Assembly (NCBI RefSeq): GCF_000014185.1
Contig: NC_008148.1
Location: 1,840,001 to 1,904,000 of the forward strand
DNA: 64,000 nt
Source of the DNA: Rubrobacter xylanophilus DSM 9941
GTDB taxonomy: Bacteria; Actinomycetota; Rubrobacteria; Rubrobacterales; Rubrobacteraceae
Direction of reading: 5' to 3'
A program made the translations under genes and the position numbers. The notes under the pieces were generated by a model. That model was not told the origin of the DNA and did not search any database. It worked only from the letters and a program-made list of their open reading frames with translations. This document shows, piece after piece, positions 24,579 to 34,076 of this stretch. How positions within the stretch are numbered: the first letter of the stretch is position 1; the number at the start of each line of letters is the position of its first letter.

Positions 24579-25090
24579 TCATGCCCTCCTTCGCTCTGCT
24601 GTGGAGAAAAGCAGGGCGAAGAGGTCCGTCTCGTAACGGAGTCCCGTGTCGAGATCCACATCACCCGCTGCCTCTATGGCGGACTTCGCGTAGCCGACGC
24701 CGAGAGGAGCGTTTGCGGCTATCCTTGCGGCAAGATCCCTCGCGGTCTTCAGGGCTTGGCCTTTGGGGACGACGCGGCCCACGAGCCCGATCTCCTTCGC
24801 CTCTTCGGCCGTGACTCGTCTGCCGGTGAAGATCATATCCTTGGCTACCTCCGGCCCTACCAGCCGCGGCAGCCGCTGGGTGCCGCCCGCGCCGGGCATC
24901 AGACCGAGCGCAACCTCCGGGAAGCCGAAGACCGCACTCTCCGAGGCCACTCGCAGGTCGCAGGCGAGCGCGAGCTCGGTGCCGCCGCCGAGCGCGAAGC
25001 CCTCTATGGCGGCAATCGTCGGGACCGGCAATCTCTCCAGTAGCCGGAACGCCTCCTGGGAGACGGCCGAGAACTCCAGATCTCCGAGGC
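24579..25090 (-). pseudogene. enoyl-CoA hydratase/isomerase, N-terminally truncated
   Basis: About 170 residues of a crotonase. PTIAAIEGFALGGGTELALA is the oxyanion-hole segment; FGFPEVALGLMPGAGGTQRL then carries the catalytic Glu region, and the C-terminal helix ends near ERRRA. The first ~80-90 residues of the family, including the first oxyanion-hole strand, are missing. Upstream the frame breaks into a short-chain dehydrogenase fragment, so a deletion joined two genes. Probably non-functional, although an internal ATG would allow a short product. Confidence 0.75.
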
Positions 25091-25225
25091 CGTCGCCTCC
25101 TCGGCTTCCTCGTTGACGTCGGCGAGCACGACGCCCTTCGGCCTGTTCTCGGTGAGGAGCCGGGCGGTAGCCGCCCCGAGCCCCGATCCGCCTTCGATGA
25201 TAAATTCTCTACCCGCAAAGCTTCT
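25075..25225 (-). pseudogene. N-terminal fragment of a short-chain dehydrogenase
   Basis: FAGREFIIEGGSGLGAATAR, then LLTENRPKGVVLADVNEEAE, is the cofactor-binding start of an SDR of the HSD10 type. The Gly motif is one residue short (EGGSGLG for TGGxSGLG) and the frame is shifted near the start. It is cut after about 50 residues, at the junction with the enoyl-CoA hydratase remnant. It follows the thiolase stop at 25241 and was probably once co-transcribed with it. Confidence 0.7.
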
Positions 25226-25240
25226 CCTCTCCGTGGTCCT

Positions 25241-26272
25241 CTAGTCTTCCACCCGCACGACGAGGGCCGCCCCGGTGTCCCCGGCGGCGCAGCCGGTGAA
25301 GAGCCCCACGCCCCCGCCCCGCAGCCTGAGCTGCTCGATCATCTCGGCGATCAGGCGCGCCCCGGTCGGTCCCTGAGGATGGCCAAAGATGAGGCTGGAT
25401 CCGTAGTCGTTCATGTCCTTGACCTGCACCCCCATCTGTTTGGCGAAGTAGGCGTCGTTGACGGCGAAGGGGTTATGAGTCTTTATGACGTCTACCTCGG
25501 AGATGGAGATGTCGGCGTCGGCGAGGGCCTTCTCGGCCGCCGGAACCGGCGCCTTCGGCATCCTGGCCTTAGCGACCCGCGCGAACCCCGTGGCGAGCAG
25601 TCGAACGACGCCCTCCCCGTTAGCGAGCTCGCGCGCCCTCTCCTCTCCGGTGACGATCATGCCCGCTGCCCCGTCGGCCGGGTGGGTCTGGGAGCCGAAG
25701 GTGACGACCCCGCCTTCGGTCATGGGCTTGAGTTTCGCGAGCCCCTCGCGGGTGGTCGGGTAGACGCCGAGGTCCTCCTCGACGACGATTGGGTCCTTGC
25801 GCCTCTGGGGGATGGTAACAGGTACCATGTAGCGCTTCTGGAACTCGCGGTCGTTCTCCAGGGACTTCCGGTACTGCTCGTAGCGCAGGGCGGTGATGTC
25901 GTCTAGCTCCTCGCGGGTTATGCCCTCTTCGGCGGCGACCAGCTCCGCGGTGGTGAACATCGCCTCGCCGGCCCAGGGGTCCTTGGCGAAGGAGTCCGAC
26001 ACCCAGTTCTCGATCTCCGGAGAGCCACCCGGCGCCGAGGGCTTGGGGTAGATCACCTGCGGGCCGTTGGAGGTCCGGTCCGTCGTGACGACCAAAGTCA
26101 CCTCAGAGTCGTTACCCTCGGTCGTGGCCGCCGCGGAGTAGATGCAGGCGACCGAGGTGGCGCAGGCCTGCGAAATCATGGGCCCGCTGATGCCCGGCGC
26201 CCCTAGCCTAGCCGCCACCGACGGCGCACCGTAGAAGATGTCACGCTGCGGCACGGTCCATCCGAGGACTAG
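25241..26272 (-). pseudogene. thiolase, 3' part, interrupted by an IS5-family insertion
   Basis: About 343 residues of a thiolase-superfamily protein: active-site SQACATSVACIYSAA, KTHNPFAVND carrying the catalytic His, and GCAAGDTGAALVVR with the C-terminal Cys. The gene is cut after its first ~54 codons by the IS at 26273-27232. Joining 27237-27398 to this segment through a single CTAG copy restores one uninterrupted frame (GFAVEELTGLVLGWTVPQ), so the insertion is recent and otherwise clean. It would cleave the beta-ketoacyl-CoA made by the ketone carboxylase/ligase pathway. Confidence 0.85.
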
Positions 26273-27232
26273 GGCGTGTCTGACGGGTGGCTGTGGCTGT
26301 GTTATCCAGTAAGGATAAGGCAACCACGGGAGGCACTACTGACACATGGTCCGGCGTGGAGAGATCACCGACCAAGCTTGGCACCAGATCGAGCCGCTCT
26401 TGCCCGAATACGGCCAAAGCGGAGGTCAATGGAGAGACCATCGCACCGTCATCAACGGCATCCTCTGGAAGCTGAGGACCGGCTCGCCCTGGCGCGATCT
26501 GCCCGAGAAGTACGGCCCCTGGCAGACCTGCTTCGATCGCTTCAACCGCTGGAGGAGGGACGGCACCTGGGATCGCCTCCTTGCTCACGCCCAGACCAAA
26601 AACGACGCGGTCGGGGATGTAGAGTGGGAGGTGAGCGTGGACGACACGGTGATCCGTGCCCACCAGCACGCGGCGGGCGCCAGGAGCCGACCGAGTGCGG
26701 CGGACGAAAAAGGGGGCTCCTAAACCCCAAAGAGGAAGCCCTGGGGCGCTCTAAAGGGGGCTTCTCCACCAAGCTGCACCTCGCATGCGACGGCAAGGGT
26801 AGGCCGCTCTCTGTGGTCGTGACCCCCGGCCAGCGCCATGGCAGTACGCAACTTGCAGAACTGCTCGACGCGGTGCGGGTACCGCGTCCGCAAAGCACAC
26901 CGGGCAGGCCCCGCAAGCGGCCCGCTCGCCTGCTAGCCGACCGAGGCTACAGCTTCGAGAGCTGTCGGAGGCTGCTGCGTAGACGGGGCATCTCCCACAC
27001 CATCCCCGAGCGTCGCGACCAGAAAGAGCGCCGCGCCGGACGTCCGGGGCGACGACCCGGCTTTGATCGGGAGGCCTACCGCAGGCGCAACGTGGTCGAG
27101 AGGTGCGTCAACAAGCTCAAGCAGTGGCGGGGCATAGCGACGAGGTACGAGAAGCGGGCGGTCAACTACCGGGCGATGGTGGTCATCGCCTCGCTGATGA
27201 TGTGGTTGCCCTCGTGAGCCGTCAGACACGTC
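26273..27232 (+). mobile_element. IS5-family insertion sequence, complete, in the thiolase gene
   Basis: A 960-base element with terminal inverted repeats GGCGTGTCTGACGG (left) and GACGTGTCTGACGG (right, complemented), flanked by a 4-bp target duplication CTAG (26269-26272 and 27233-27236). It carries a two-frame transposase. Its ends resemble those of the decayed copy at 45568-46498. Completeness and the perfect target duplication indicate recent transposition. Confidence 0.9.
26346..27217 (+). CDS. IS5-family transposase made by -1 frameshifting
   Basis: The first frame (26346-26723, 125 residues) begins MVRRGEITDQAWHQIEPLLP, the IS5 N-terminal domain, and reaches VSVDDTVIRAH with the first catalytic Asp. 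It then meets an A5G5 slippery run at 26707-26716, just before a stop. Shifting by -1 gives the second frame, with LADRGYSFE (second Asp) and NVVERCVNKLKQW (Glu), ending MMWLPS. The fused product would be about 290 residues. Two-frame organisation with a slippery run is usual in this IS group. Confidence 0.85.
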
Positions 27233-27398
27233 CTAGCCCGGTGAGCTCTTCGACGGCGAAACCCTGCCGCTCGAAGGCCGCTCTCGTCACGTCCACGGCC
27301 AGGTCCAGACTGCTGACCTCCGAGAGGGCGCCCTGCCACCGCGCGAACGGCGACGACCAGGCGAACCCCGCCGGGATGTATGCCTTCTCGAACTTCAT
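27233..27398 (-). pseudogene. thiolase, 5' part (separated by the IS)
   Basis: This short segment encodes the thiolase N-terminus (MKFEKAYIPAGFAWSSPFAR, then VDVTRAAFERQGFAVEEL) from ATG 27398 and runs into the IS at the CTAG duplication. Alone it cannot function. See the 3' part at 25241-26272 for the restored frame. Confidence 0.85.
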
Positions 27399-27405
27399 CG
27401 TCCCT

Positions 27406-27510
27406 TTATCCTCTTTCCTTCATCAAGCGCGAGGCCGCCTTTTTCATCTCTTCGTCTATCTGCACGGTGAAGTGGCCCTCGTCACCCTTGCCTCTCGCCT
27501 CGGCCGCCGA
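27406..27510 (-). pseudogene. short C-terminal gene remnant upstream of the thiolase
   Basis: An open stretch of about 34 codons ending EGHFTVQIDEEMKKAASRLM-KERG-stop just before the thiolase start. It is preceded by an in-frame stop, so only the tail of a gene remains. Family not recognised. It lies between the CoA ligase (ending at 27573) and the thiolase, so one more pathway gene may have been deleted here. Confidence 0.4.
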
Positions 27511-27572
27511 CTAACGGGCTGACCGCGCTCTCTTTCGAGACAGACGTCCAAACCTCGTCCGCCGAGTGTTCC

Positions 27573-28895
27573 CTAGCGCACCACGAGCTTGGTCTTCATG
27601 TTTCCTTTGGGGGCCAGTGTTCCCGGCTCGACAAGCTCCACATCCGAGGCAAAGATCAACTCGCGGCGTATCCTACCTTCGATCTCCTTCTTGAGCCTGT
27701 TGAGGTCTTTTTCTTCGCCGTACTCGACCCTTATGCGCACCGGTGGCTCCACGCTCGGTCCGGGGCCGTCAGCCTGGATCTGAATGTGACCGGTTACGCG
27801 GGGCCTGAAGAAACGGACCACGTCCGCCACTGCAGACGGGTAGACGTTGACGCCCCGCACGATCAGCATGTCGTCAGCTCTACCGAGGCAGCGGATGCGG
27901 TAGCTCGTCCTGCCGCACGAGCATGGCGCATCGCCCACCACTTCTATAATATCGTTCATTCGGTAGCGGATCAGTGGCGTACACTCACGCCAGATAGCCG
28001 TGTAGACGAGCTCACCCGTGGCGCCCTTGACAGGCTCGATAGGGCTTCCGGTGCTAGGATCGATAATCTCGGGGAGGACAAACCCCTGACCCATAAAATG
28101 CATCCCGTCCTGCTCTTCACACTCGCTCCATACTACGGTGCAGACGTCCGCCGTGCCCATGCAATCATAGACCTTGCAGCCCCACGTGTCCTCTATCTGA
28201 CGACGCGTGTGTGGATTCCCCGCGCCCGGCTCTCCACCGAGCCCCATGTTCTTGACGCCTAGGCTCTTGAGGTCAATATGGTTCTCGCGAGCGAACCCGG
28301 CGAGATACTGGACAAAACTGGGAGTCGATATCACAAAGTCCAGCCCAGTTTCCTGCACCACGGAGAAGCTGCGCGCTGGCTCGGTGTTGCCGCCGGGCAA
28401 CACTGACGCCCCTAAATATTGCAAGCCTTCGAGGAACTGCAGGCCGGCGATCCACCACCCCAGTGAGAGTGCAACCCAGGCCCGGGAGTCAGGTCGCACT
28501 CCCTGTGCCCACAGAGACCTCGCCACCAACTCGTTCCACATCTGCCGGTCACATATCGTCGCTCCCACGAGCGTGGGCTTACCGGTCGTCCCGCTTGAAG
28601 CGTGGATGCGAGAAATCTCTTCCCACCCAACACATGCATGCTCCCCAAGAGGTGGTGTCTTCTCCTGAGTTCGACGCACTTCATCTTTAACCGTAAATGG
28701 CAAGCGCCCGAGATCATCCAGTCCGATACCTGAAGGGTCAACCCCAGCTTCGTCAAACTTCCGGCGGTAGAGAGGAGAGTTCTCGTACGTATAAACGAGT
28801 TGTGCCCTGAGACGTTCTTCGAGCTTCGGTCTCAGGAACTCAGGGTCAGATGTCTCCCATTCAGGGTCGAAGTGTCTACGATACTTCCCTGGCAT
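27573..28895 (-). CDS. PaaK-type aryl/acyl-CoA ligase (AMP-forming)
   Basis: A 440-residue member of the phenylacetate-CoA ligase family. The ATP loop is HASSGTTGKPTLVG; YDCMGTADV and the hinge segment LGRADDMLIVRGVNVYPSAV, typical of PaaK, follow. The N-terminal LVYTYENSPLYRRKFDEAG is characteristic of the family. The adenylate-forming C-terminal lysine lies in APKGNMKTK. It ends the carboxylase operon, the position occupied in Aromatoleum by the ligase for benzoylacetate. It likely converts the beta-keto acid made by the carboxylase to its CoA ester. Confidence 0.85.
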   Translation of the reverse strand: MPGKYRRHFDPEWETSDPEFLRPKLEERLRAQLVYTYENSPLYRRKFDEAGVDPSGIGLDDLGRLPFTVKDEVRRTQEKTPPLGEHACVGWEEISRIHASSGTTGKPTLVGATICDRQMWNELVARSLWAQGVRPDSRAWVALSLGWWIAGLQFLEGLQYLGASVLPGGNTEPARSFSVVQETGLDFVISTPSFVQYLAGFARENHIDLKSLGVKNMGLGGEPGAGNPHTRRQIEDTWGCKVYDCMGTADVCTVVWSECEEQDGMHFMGQGFVLPEIIDPSTGSPIEPVKGATGELVYTAIWRECTPLIRYRMNDIIEVVGDAPCSCGRTSYRIRCLGRADDMLIVRGVNVYPSAVADVVRFFRPRVTGHIQIQADGPGPSVEPPVRIRVEYGEEKDLNRLKKEIEGRIRRELIFASDVELVEPGTLAPKGNMKTKLVVR

Positions 28896-28908
28896 AAGTG
28901 ATCCTTAT

Positions 28909-29817
28909 CTAGAATTGTGCCATGCTGCGCAGGACCGACACCGTCGTGTGAAGATCCCTGGCCGCAACACGCCCTGAAAGCTCACCGTCGTTTGTCAACA
29001 AGAAGCAGCGTTTAGTCAAGATAAGCTCCCTTGCTACCGGGGGCGACTCGCCCGGTGGCAGGGCGAGACCGAAGCTCCCGGAGTCACGGAACCGAATTGC
29101 CAGTTCCGGTGACCTCTCAGGATCAAAGCAGGTGATGTGCGGTCCGCCCTGTACGACAAATTCCTTCCAGCCATCGGCGGAGCCTGTAACGTGGAGAGCT
29201 CCGGCACCACCGTAGAACGCAATGCTCCCCCAGACAGGCGCCATTGCGGAAGCCAAGGCGTCAGGATCCTCGGGCAGCGCCTCGTCTTCCACGACCCAGA
29301 TCAGGCGTGCTCCCGCCTCGCACAGAAGCCGAACGGCGGGCAGAACCACTTCCGCAGCCTCCACAGGTGAGAATTTGCCGCCTGAAAGACGTGAGAAGCG
29401 CACCGGCCCAGTGACTCCGGCGCTAACCACAACGCGGTCCCCGAGCAGAGCGGATAATCTTCTAACGGCCTCGATCACGACCGGGCCACGTCCCGAGTTA
29501 GCGAGATCTCCCGACGGGGGGACAGGGAGATCTCCTTTAGGTTCCGGAGGAAAGCCACTCGACCAGTCGAGGGGCAAGCCCATGGCTTCGGCGTCCCACA
29601 GGGTGCCGAACTCGGCGACAGCCACATCCACGTTGAGGGAACGAACGACGTCACGTATTGCATTGCTCAATTTCGTCGTGTCGCGTAGAAACTCCTCCGG
29701 CGGCAGCCCCTGCATCTCTCCAGCAACAGCAGAGACGAGGGGGGCGAGGAGGGGACGCTGTACCGTCCCCCCCATCACCGCCGTCTGCAGAACCTGCGCG
29801 GTCGCCCCCGATTGCAC
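28909..29817 (-). CDS. UroD-like protein, probable fifth subunit of the ketone carboxylase
   Basis: A 302-residue TIM-barrel-like protein recalling the uroporphyrinogen-decarboxylase/methyltransferase superfamily (RPLLAPLVSAVAGEMQGLPP near the start; LFTGPV-like VVVSAGVTGPVRF and IWVVEDEAL later). Its size and place right after the HyuB-like gene match the ~34-kDa fifth subunit of acetophenone carboxylase as I recall it. The GTG start is two bases past the HyuB-like stop. Enzymatic role unknown; the subunit assignment rests on synteny. Confidence 0.6.
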   Translation of the reverse strand: MQSGATAQVLQTAVMGGTVQRPLLAPLVSAVAGEMQGLPPEEFLRDTTKLSNAIRDVVRSLNVDVAVAEFGTLWDAEAMGLPLDWSSGFPPEPKGDLPVPPSGDLANSGRGPVVIEAVRRLSALLGDRVVVSAGVTGPVRFSRLSGGKFSPVEAAEVVLPAVRLLCEAGARLIWVVEDEALPEDPDALASAMAPVWGSIAFYGGAGALHVTGSADGWKEFVVQGGPHITCFDPERSPELAIRFRDSGSFGLALPPGESPPVARELILTKRCFLLTNDGELSGRVAARDLHTTVSVLRSMAQF

Positions 29818-29818
29818 G

Positions 29819-31879
29819 CTACATCCTCATGACCGGGACAAGCGGCTGGCCTTCAGGCCATGATCCGAAGAATGCAAGTATCTCTTCGGCGGGCTTCTTC
29901 TCGGACCACTCGGCGTGGAAATCGTCCCAGCTCCGACCGCGCTCCAGACGTGCTTGACGCTCGGCTTCTCGAAGGCGCCTAGTTTCCTCGAGATCAACCT
30001 TACGTCCTTCGAGATCGTAGGCAACCTTATAAACGTTGGTCGCCACCCACTCAGAAATAATGCCGTCCAGTAGGTCTTCTAGGACGCCCTCCGGGTCTGC
30101 TTCAAGCGGGTCGCCGTAGCCAGCGCCGCTGCCAGAAATTCCGAAGGTCATGATGTCCCCAGCCTCGTAAGGACGAATGGAACGGCCCATGAACTCTATC
30201 TCCCACTTGCCCCCTATGGACCTCTCCGAGATAATCTTCGAGAAGTCGAGATCGACAGAGCCGGGATCGGTGCGCAGCTTCTCCATAAGATCCGGAGCAC
30301 GGACTCCGATGCCGGGGCAGGTCGCCGGAGCATAGCCCCCGAAGAGAGGCTGCGGGGTCTGGAGTTTGGAGTTGTCTGCTATACACATGAGCAGGACCGT
30401 TGGAACCTGGTGGGCAACCCACATCTGAACCGTCCCAACCCCCCCACGATACTTACCGGCGCCAGCGCTGTCCTTCCAGTGCTGGCTTAGAGGCACTAGG
30501 AGTGGGAACTCATTTTCCATCAACTCTACATTGGGAGCGCGCCCGAAGGGACACCACGGAAAACCAAAGGCGTTGATGCCCTTGGCCCATGGACGCCCGC
30601 CCATTCCCTCGCTGTTGATCTGATAGGCAATCATGTCAGCGAACGGCAAGCCCCATTGAGACACCCCAGCGATTACGTGGGCGTTACCAGCGTTTGATGA
30701 GGAAGCAGCAACGCGATCCCACTCGGCACTTGCGAACATCATCTTCGCGAACGCGTTAGCGCACGCGCTCATTACGCCCGTGCAGATCATCACTGCGCAC
30801 GCGGTCGCCGCTCGGTCGTCGGGATTGAGTACCGTGCCCTTGGGGATCTTGAACGTGAATGGCTGGAATGTAGCGCTGCTTATGGGCAGATCGAAGAAGA
30901 CGTAGGAGTAGACGTAATTGGCAACGTGGCCGACAACGGATTGCACGTGGGCGTGGTAGGAAGAGGCATTCTCCGGTGAGGTGCCGGAGAAGTCGAAGGT
31001 TATCTCATCTCCCCGCTTGATGAGCGCCAGGTTCGCGTTCCTGAGGAGACCTAGGGACTCGCCAGCCGCATCAGAAAAGGTAGCGCAGCGGTATGTCCCA
31101 TCGAGCCATGAGGAGATCCGTCTCCTTGCCCCCTCTTCGGCAACTTGAAGCATTCTGCGCAGCAAACCCTTTACGAAGTCCTTGCCTTCTTTCTCACACA
31201 GCTCGATGATGCGGGTGCGGATGCGATCGGCCGCCGTCGCGCGAGCCTTCGTATCGGTGACAATCATCTGTGGAGCCCGAAGACCGAAAGCGGTGAAGAT
31301 CTCCTGCCAGTCGTTGCGGATCTCCCGGTTCTCCCCGATCTTGCAGGGTGGAAGGTTCATCCCTTCCTCGAAACGTGACTTGGAAGAAACCGGCATCCCG
31401 CCTGGCTCAATCGCCCCGGTCTCCGTGGTGTGGTTCGCAGCCCCAGCCCAGGCGATCAGCTCTCCTTCGTAGAAGATCGGAACGACGATAACCTGATCGG
31501 GATTGTGAATGCCTCCGTAGAGAGCATCGTTGGCGGCCCAGATATCTCCATCCTTGATGCCCGGGTTCTCGGAGTAGTGCTCCAAGATGTACTTGATGAT
31601 TATAGGCTGAATGATAGCATGCAGATACGTACCCGCTGCTGCGTTCACCAGATCGCCTTTTGCAGAAAAGATAGCGCACATGACGTCGCCGGCAACACCC
31701 ATGCTAGAGCGCGAGGAACGCTGGAAAATTTGCAACGCCTCGTCCAGGATGTCGTTAGTGCGCTGGAAGCCGATCTCGTAATCGCCCGGCTTAAGCATCT
31801 CGACGGCTCTCAGCTCATCCTCGGTAGGCTCAGCGAGCTTGATCGCGGCGAGCTTCTCCTCGGCAGTGGGTATAGCCAT
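29819..31879 (-). CDS. HyuB-like large subunit of an acetophenone/acetone-type carboxylase
   Basis: A 686-residue hydantoinase B/oxoprolinase-family protein. It shows the family landmarks GDIWAANDALYGGIHNPD and AANHTTETGAIEPGG near residue 150, and SGAGKYRGGVGT-like GAGKYRGGVGTVQMWV toward residue 530. In ketone carboxylases this subunit carries the site that joins the enolate to carboxyphosphate-derived CO2. The start ATG follows GGGAGGTAGGG. It is 16 bases after the second HyuA-like gene. Substrate (acetone, acetophenone or another methyl ketone) cannot be read from sequence. Confidence 0.82.
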   Translation of the reverse strand: MAIPTAEEKLAAIKLAEPTEDELRAVEMLKPGDYEIGFQRTNDILDEALQIFQRSSRSSMGVAGDVMCAIFSAKGDLVNAAAGTYLHAIIQPIIIKYILEHYSENPGIKDGDIWAANDALYGGIHNPDQVIVVPIFYEGELIAWAGAANHTTETGAIEPGGMPVSSKSRFEEGMNLPPCKIGENREIRNDWQEIFTAFGLRAPQMIVTDTKARATAADRIRTRIIELCEKEGKDFVKGLLRRMLQVAEEGARRRISSWLDGTYRCATFSDAAGESLGLLRNANLALIKRGDEITFDFSGTSPENASSYHAHVQSVVGHVANYVYSYVFFDLPISSATFQPFTFKIPKGTVLNPDDRAATACAVMICTGVMSACANAFAKMMFASAEWDRVAASSSNAGNAHVIAGVSQWGLPFADMIAYQINSEGMGGRPWAKGINAFGFPWCPFGRAPNVELMENEFPLLVPLSQHWKDSAGAGKYRGGVGTVQMWVAHQVPTVLLMCIADNSKLQTPQPLFGGYAPATCPGIGVRAPDLMEKLRTDPGSVDLDFSKIISERSIGGKWEIEFMGRSIRPYEAGDIMTFGISGSGAGYGDPLEADPEGVLEDLLDGIISEWVATNVYKVAYDLEGRKVDLEETRRLREAERQARLERGRSWDDFHAEWSEKKPAEEILAFFGSWPEGQPLVPVMRM

Positions 31880-31895
31880 TACCCTACCTCCCTAC

Positions 31896-34076
31896 TCACT
31901 TGGCCTCAAGGAGCCCTATCGCGTACTCATTCATCCGGAATCGTTTTGTAGGCGGCACCACCACTGTGGTGTATTCAGACTCGATGAGAGCCGGTCCTGC
32001 CACCACATTTCCCGGCTTGAGGGCGGCAAGGTCATAGACCTCAGTCTCGACCCAACTATTCGATGCCTCCGGCCAGTACGCCTCGCGGCTGCCCTTGCGA
32101 GCCGCACTGGGATCCTTACCCTCCAATGGGTACCTCTCCAGCTTCAACTCCTGTCCGGGTACTGCTGCGCGTAACACGAAGGTGTCTATGTAAACGCCGC
32201 CAGGAAGGTTGACAGCTAGCGGAGAGAAAGCCTCGCTAAACTCTCGTTCGAACTGCTTGTAGAAGCGCCACACGTCCTCTTCGCTGTTTATAAACAGGTC
32301 CGGAGCAGAAGATCTCTTCGAGTGGATCTGGCCACCGTAGAGCATATCCAGCTCCAGGCCGAAGACGGCCTTGTCTACGGGCAAGCCTTCGGCCTCCAGT
32401 TCTTGCCTGGCCACCTCCATCATCTCTTTGACGACGTTGTTAAAGGTTTCGTAGTCCGTCGTCGCCTGCTGAGTTACCGGCTCGATGAGGGTCATGCGGT
32501 GGGAGCGCTCGTAGATGTGCATAACGTCCATCACCGACGAACCGTAGGCGGAGAAAACGGGTGAGAACGGAAAGATTGCCGCACGAGGTATCTCGCCCAT
32601 GTAACCGGCCACGTGGGTCGGGCCACCCCCGCCAAAGGCGAAGAGTAGGAAGTCCGTCGGCCGGTAGCCGCGCAGCACGACCTCCTTGCGGATAGCGGAG
32701 GCCATCTTCTCGTCCACGATGCGCCGGATGAGAGCCGCCGCCTCCACCGTGCTCACACCCAACTGGTCGGCGATCTTCGTTTTTATCGCCCGCTCCGCGG
32801 CCTGCTTGTTGAGCTTCATTTTGCCGCCGAAATAGTTATCTGGGTTGATGTAACCGAGAATGAGGTCGGCGTCGGTGGTGGTCGGTTCGGTGCCGCCCAG
32901 GTTGTAGCAGACCGGCCCCGGGTAGGAGCCTGCGCTCTGCGGACCAACCTCCAGCCGGTTCCCGAGAGAGCGGTTGATCCAGGCGATTGAGCCGCCGCCC
33001 GCTCCTATGGACACAGACTGGAGCATAGTGGTGGCGACCATCCAGCGATCCACGACTGGGTTAAACTCGTAGTTGCGGACCGACTCATGCATGACGAGCC
33101 CGAGATCGAAGCTCGTGCCACCCACGTCGGAGCAGACCACGTTCTCGATCCCCACACGGCGGGCTATTTCACGCGCCCCGATTAGCCCGGCCACGGGTCC
33201 ACCATTGTAGGTGCGGCTGGCGGTGGTCTTGAAGACATCGGCGCAACCACCGGTGTTGTGCACCATAAAGAACGGGCCTGTGTAACCCCGGTCACGCAGC
33301 GCATCCCAAGTGCTGGAAAGCTCTAGCTGCATTAAACGTTGCAGGTAGGCATCGAGAATCGCCGTCATTGTGCGCTCATACTCCCCGAGCTTGCTGACGA
33401 CCTCGTGCGAGAGAATGACCGGAAGGTATCCGACATGGTACTCACGATACTCCTCGCGGATGATCTCCTTCACTCGCCGCTCATGCTCGGGATTGATGTG
33501 CGACCAGAGAAGCGAAACGACGAAAGCTCGGGCACCGTTGTCCACAAGCTGGCGTACCTTCAGACGCACATCTTTCTCGTCAAGCGGGCGCAGAACAGTC
33601 CCGGTACCGTCTATGCGCTCCTTGACGCCGACGATCATCTCGCGGGGGACGAGCGGCTCGGGTTTGTTCATATGTGGAAGGGCACGACGCTCATCGAGTC
33701 GAGTGCCATCTATCCACTGTGCTCCCTTGCCGATCAGGACGGCGTCCTCGTGACCCTCGGTCGTGATAAGCCCGATGCGCGGACCCTTACGCTCGATCAA
33801 GCGGTTCATCGCCACTGTAGTCGAGTAGCGAACCATCTCCATCTTTGGCAGCAGCTCGTCCACGGTCATACCGAACGCCTCGGCACCCGCCTCGATCACC
33901 TGCATAAAGCAGACGGAGAGGTCGTAGGGGGTCGTAGGGACCTTGCGGTAGATTGTCTCTCCGTCCAAAACCATCACCATGTCAGTGAAGGTGCCGCCCA
34001 CGTCGATGTCTATAGTGTTGCGAACGGCCTCCGGAGCTTCCAGGATCTGGTCGTACTGGCTATCCGTTGTAGACAA
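31896..34076 (-). CDS. HyuA-like ATP-binding subunit, second paralog
   Basis: A 726-residue hydantoinase A/oxoprolinase-family (ASKHA-like) protein. The first phosphate motif is IDVGGTFTDMVMV and the second CSDVGGTSFDLGLV. GAGGGSIAWINRSLGNRLEV, then VGPQSAGSYPGPVCY, is the conserved family core. The TTG start at 34076 overlaps the gamma-subunit gene by 17 bases. In acetone/acetophenone carboxylases HyuA-type subunits use ATP to activate ketone and bicarbonate. Confidence 0.82.
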   Translation of the reverse strand: MSTTDSQYDQILEAPEAVRNTIDIDVGGTFTDMVMVLDGETIYRKVPTTPYDLSVCFMQVIEAGAEAFGMTVDELLPKMEMVRYSTTVAMNRLIERKGPRIGLITTEGHEDAVLIGKGAQWIDGTRLDERRALPHMNKPEPLVPREMIVGVKERIDGTGTVLRPLDEKDVRLKVRQLVDNGARAFVVSLLWSHINPEHERRVKEIIREEYREYHVGYLPVILSHEVVSKLGEYERTMTAILDAYLQRLMQLELSSTWDALRDRGYTGPFFMVHNTGGCADVFKTTASRTYNGGPVAGLIGAREIARRVGIENVVCSDVGGTSFDLGLVMHESVRNYEFNPVVDRWMVATTMLQSVSIGAGGGSIAWINRSLGNRLEVGPQSAGSYPGPVCYNLGGTEPTTTDADLILGYINPDNYFGGKMKLNKQAAERAIKTKIADQLGVSTVEAAALIRRIVDEKMASAIRKEVVLRGYRPTDFLLFAFGGGGPTHVAGYMGEIPRAAIFPFSPVFSAYGSSVMDVMHIYERSHRMTLIEPVTQQATTDYETFNNVVKEMMEVARQELEAEGLPVDKAVFGLELDMLYGGQIHSKRSSAPDLFINSEEDVWRFYKQFEREFSEAFSPLAVNLPGGVYIDTFVLRAAVPGQELKLERYPLEGKDPSAARKGSREAYWPEASNSWVETEVYDLAALKPGNVVAGPALIESEYTTVVVPPTKRFRMNEYAIGLLEAK

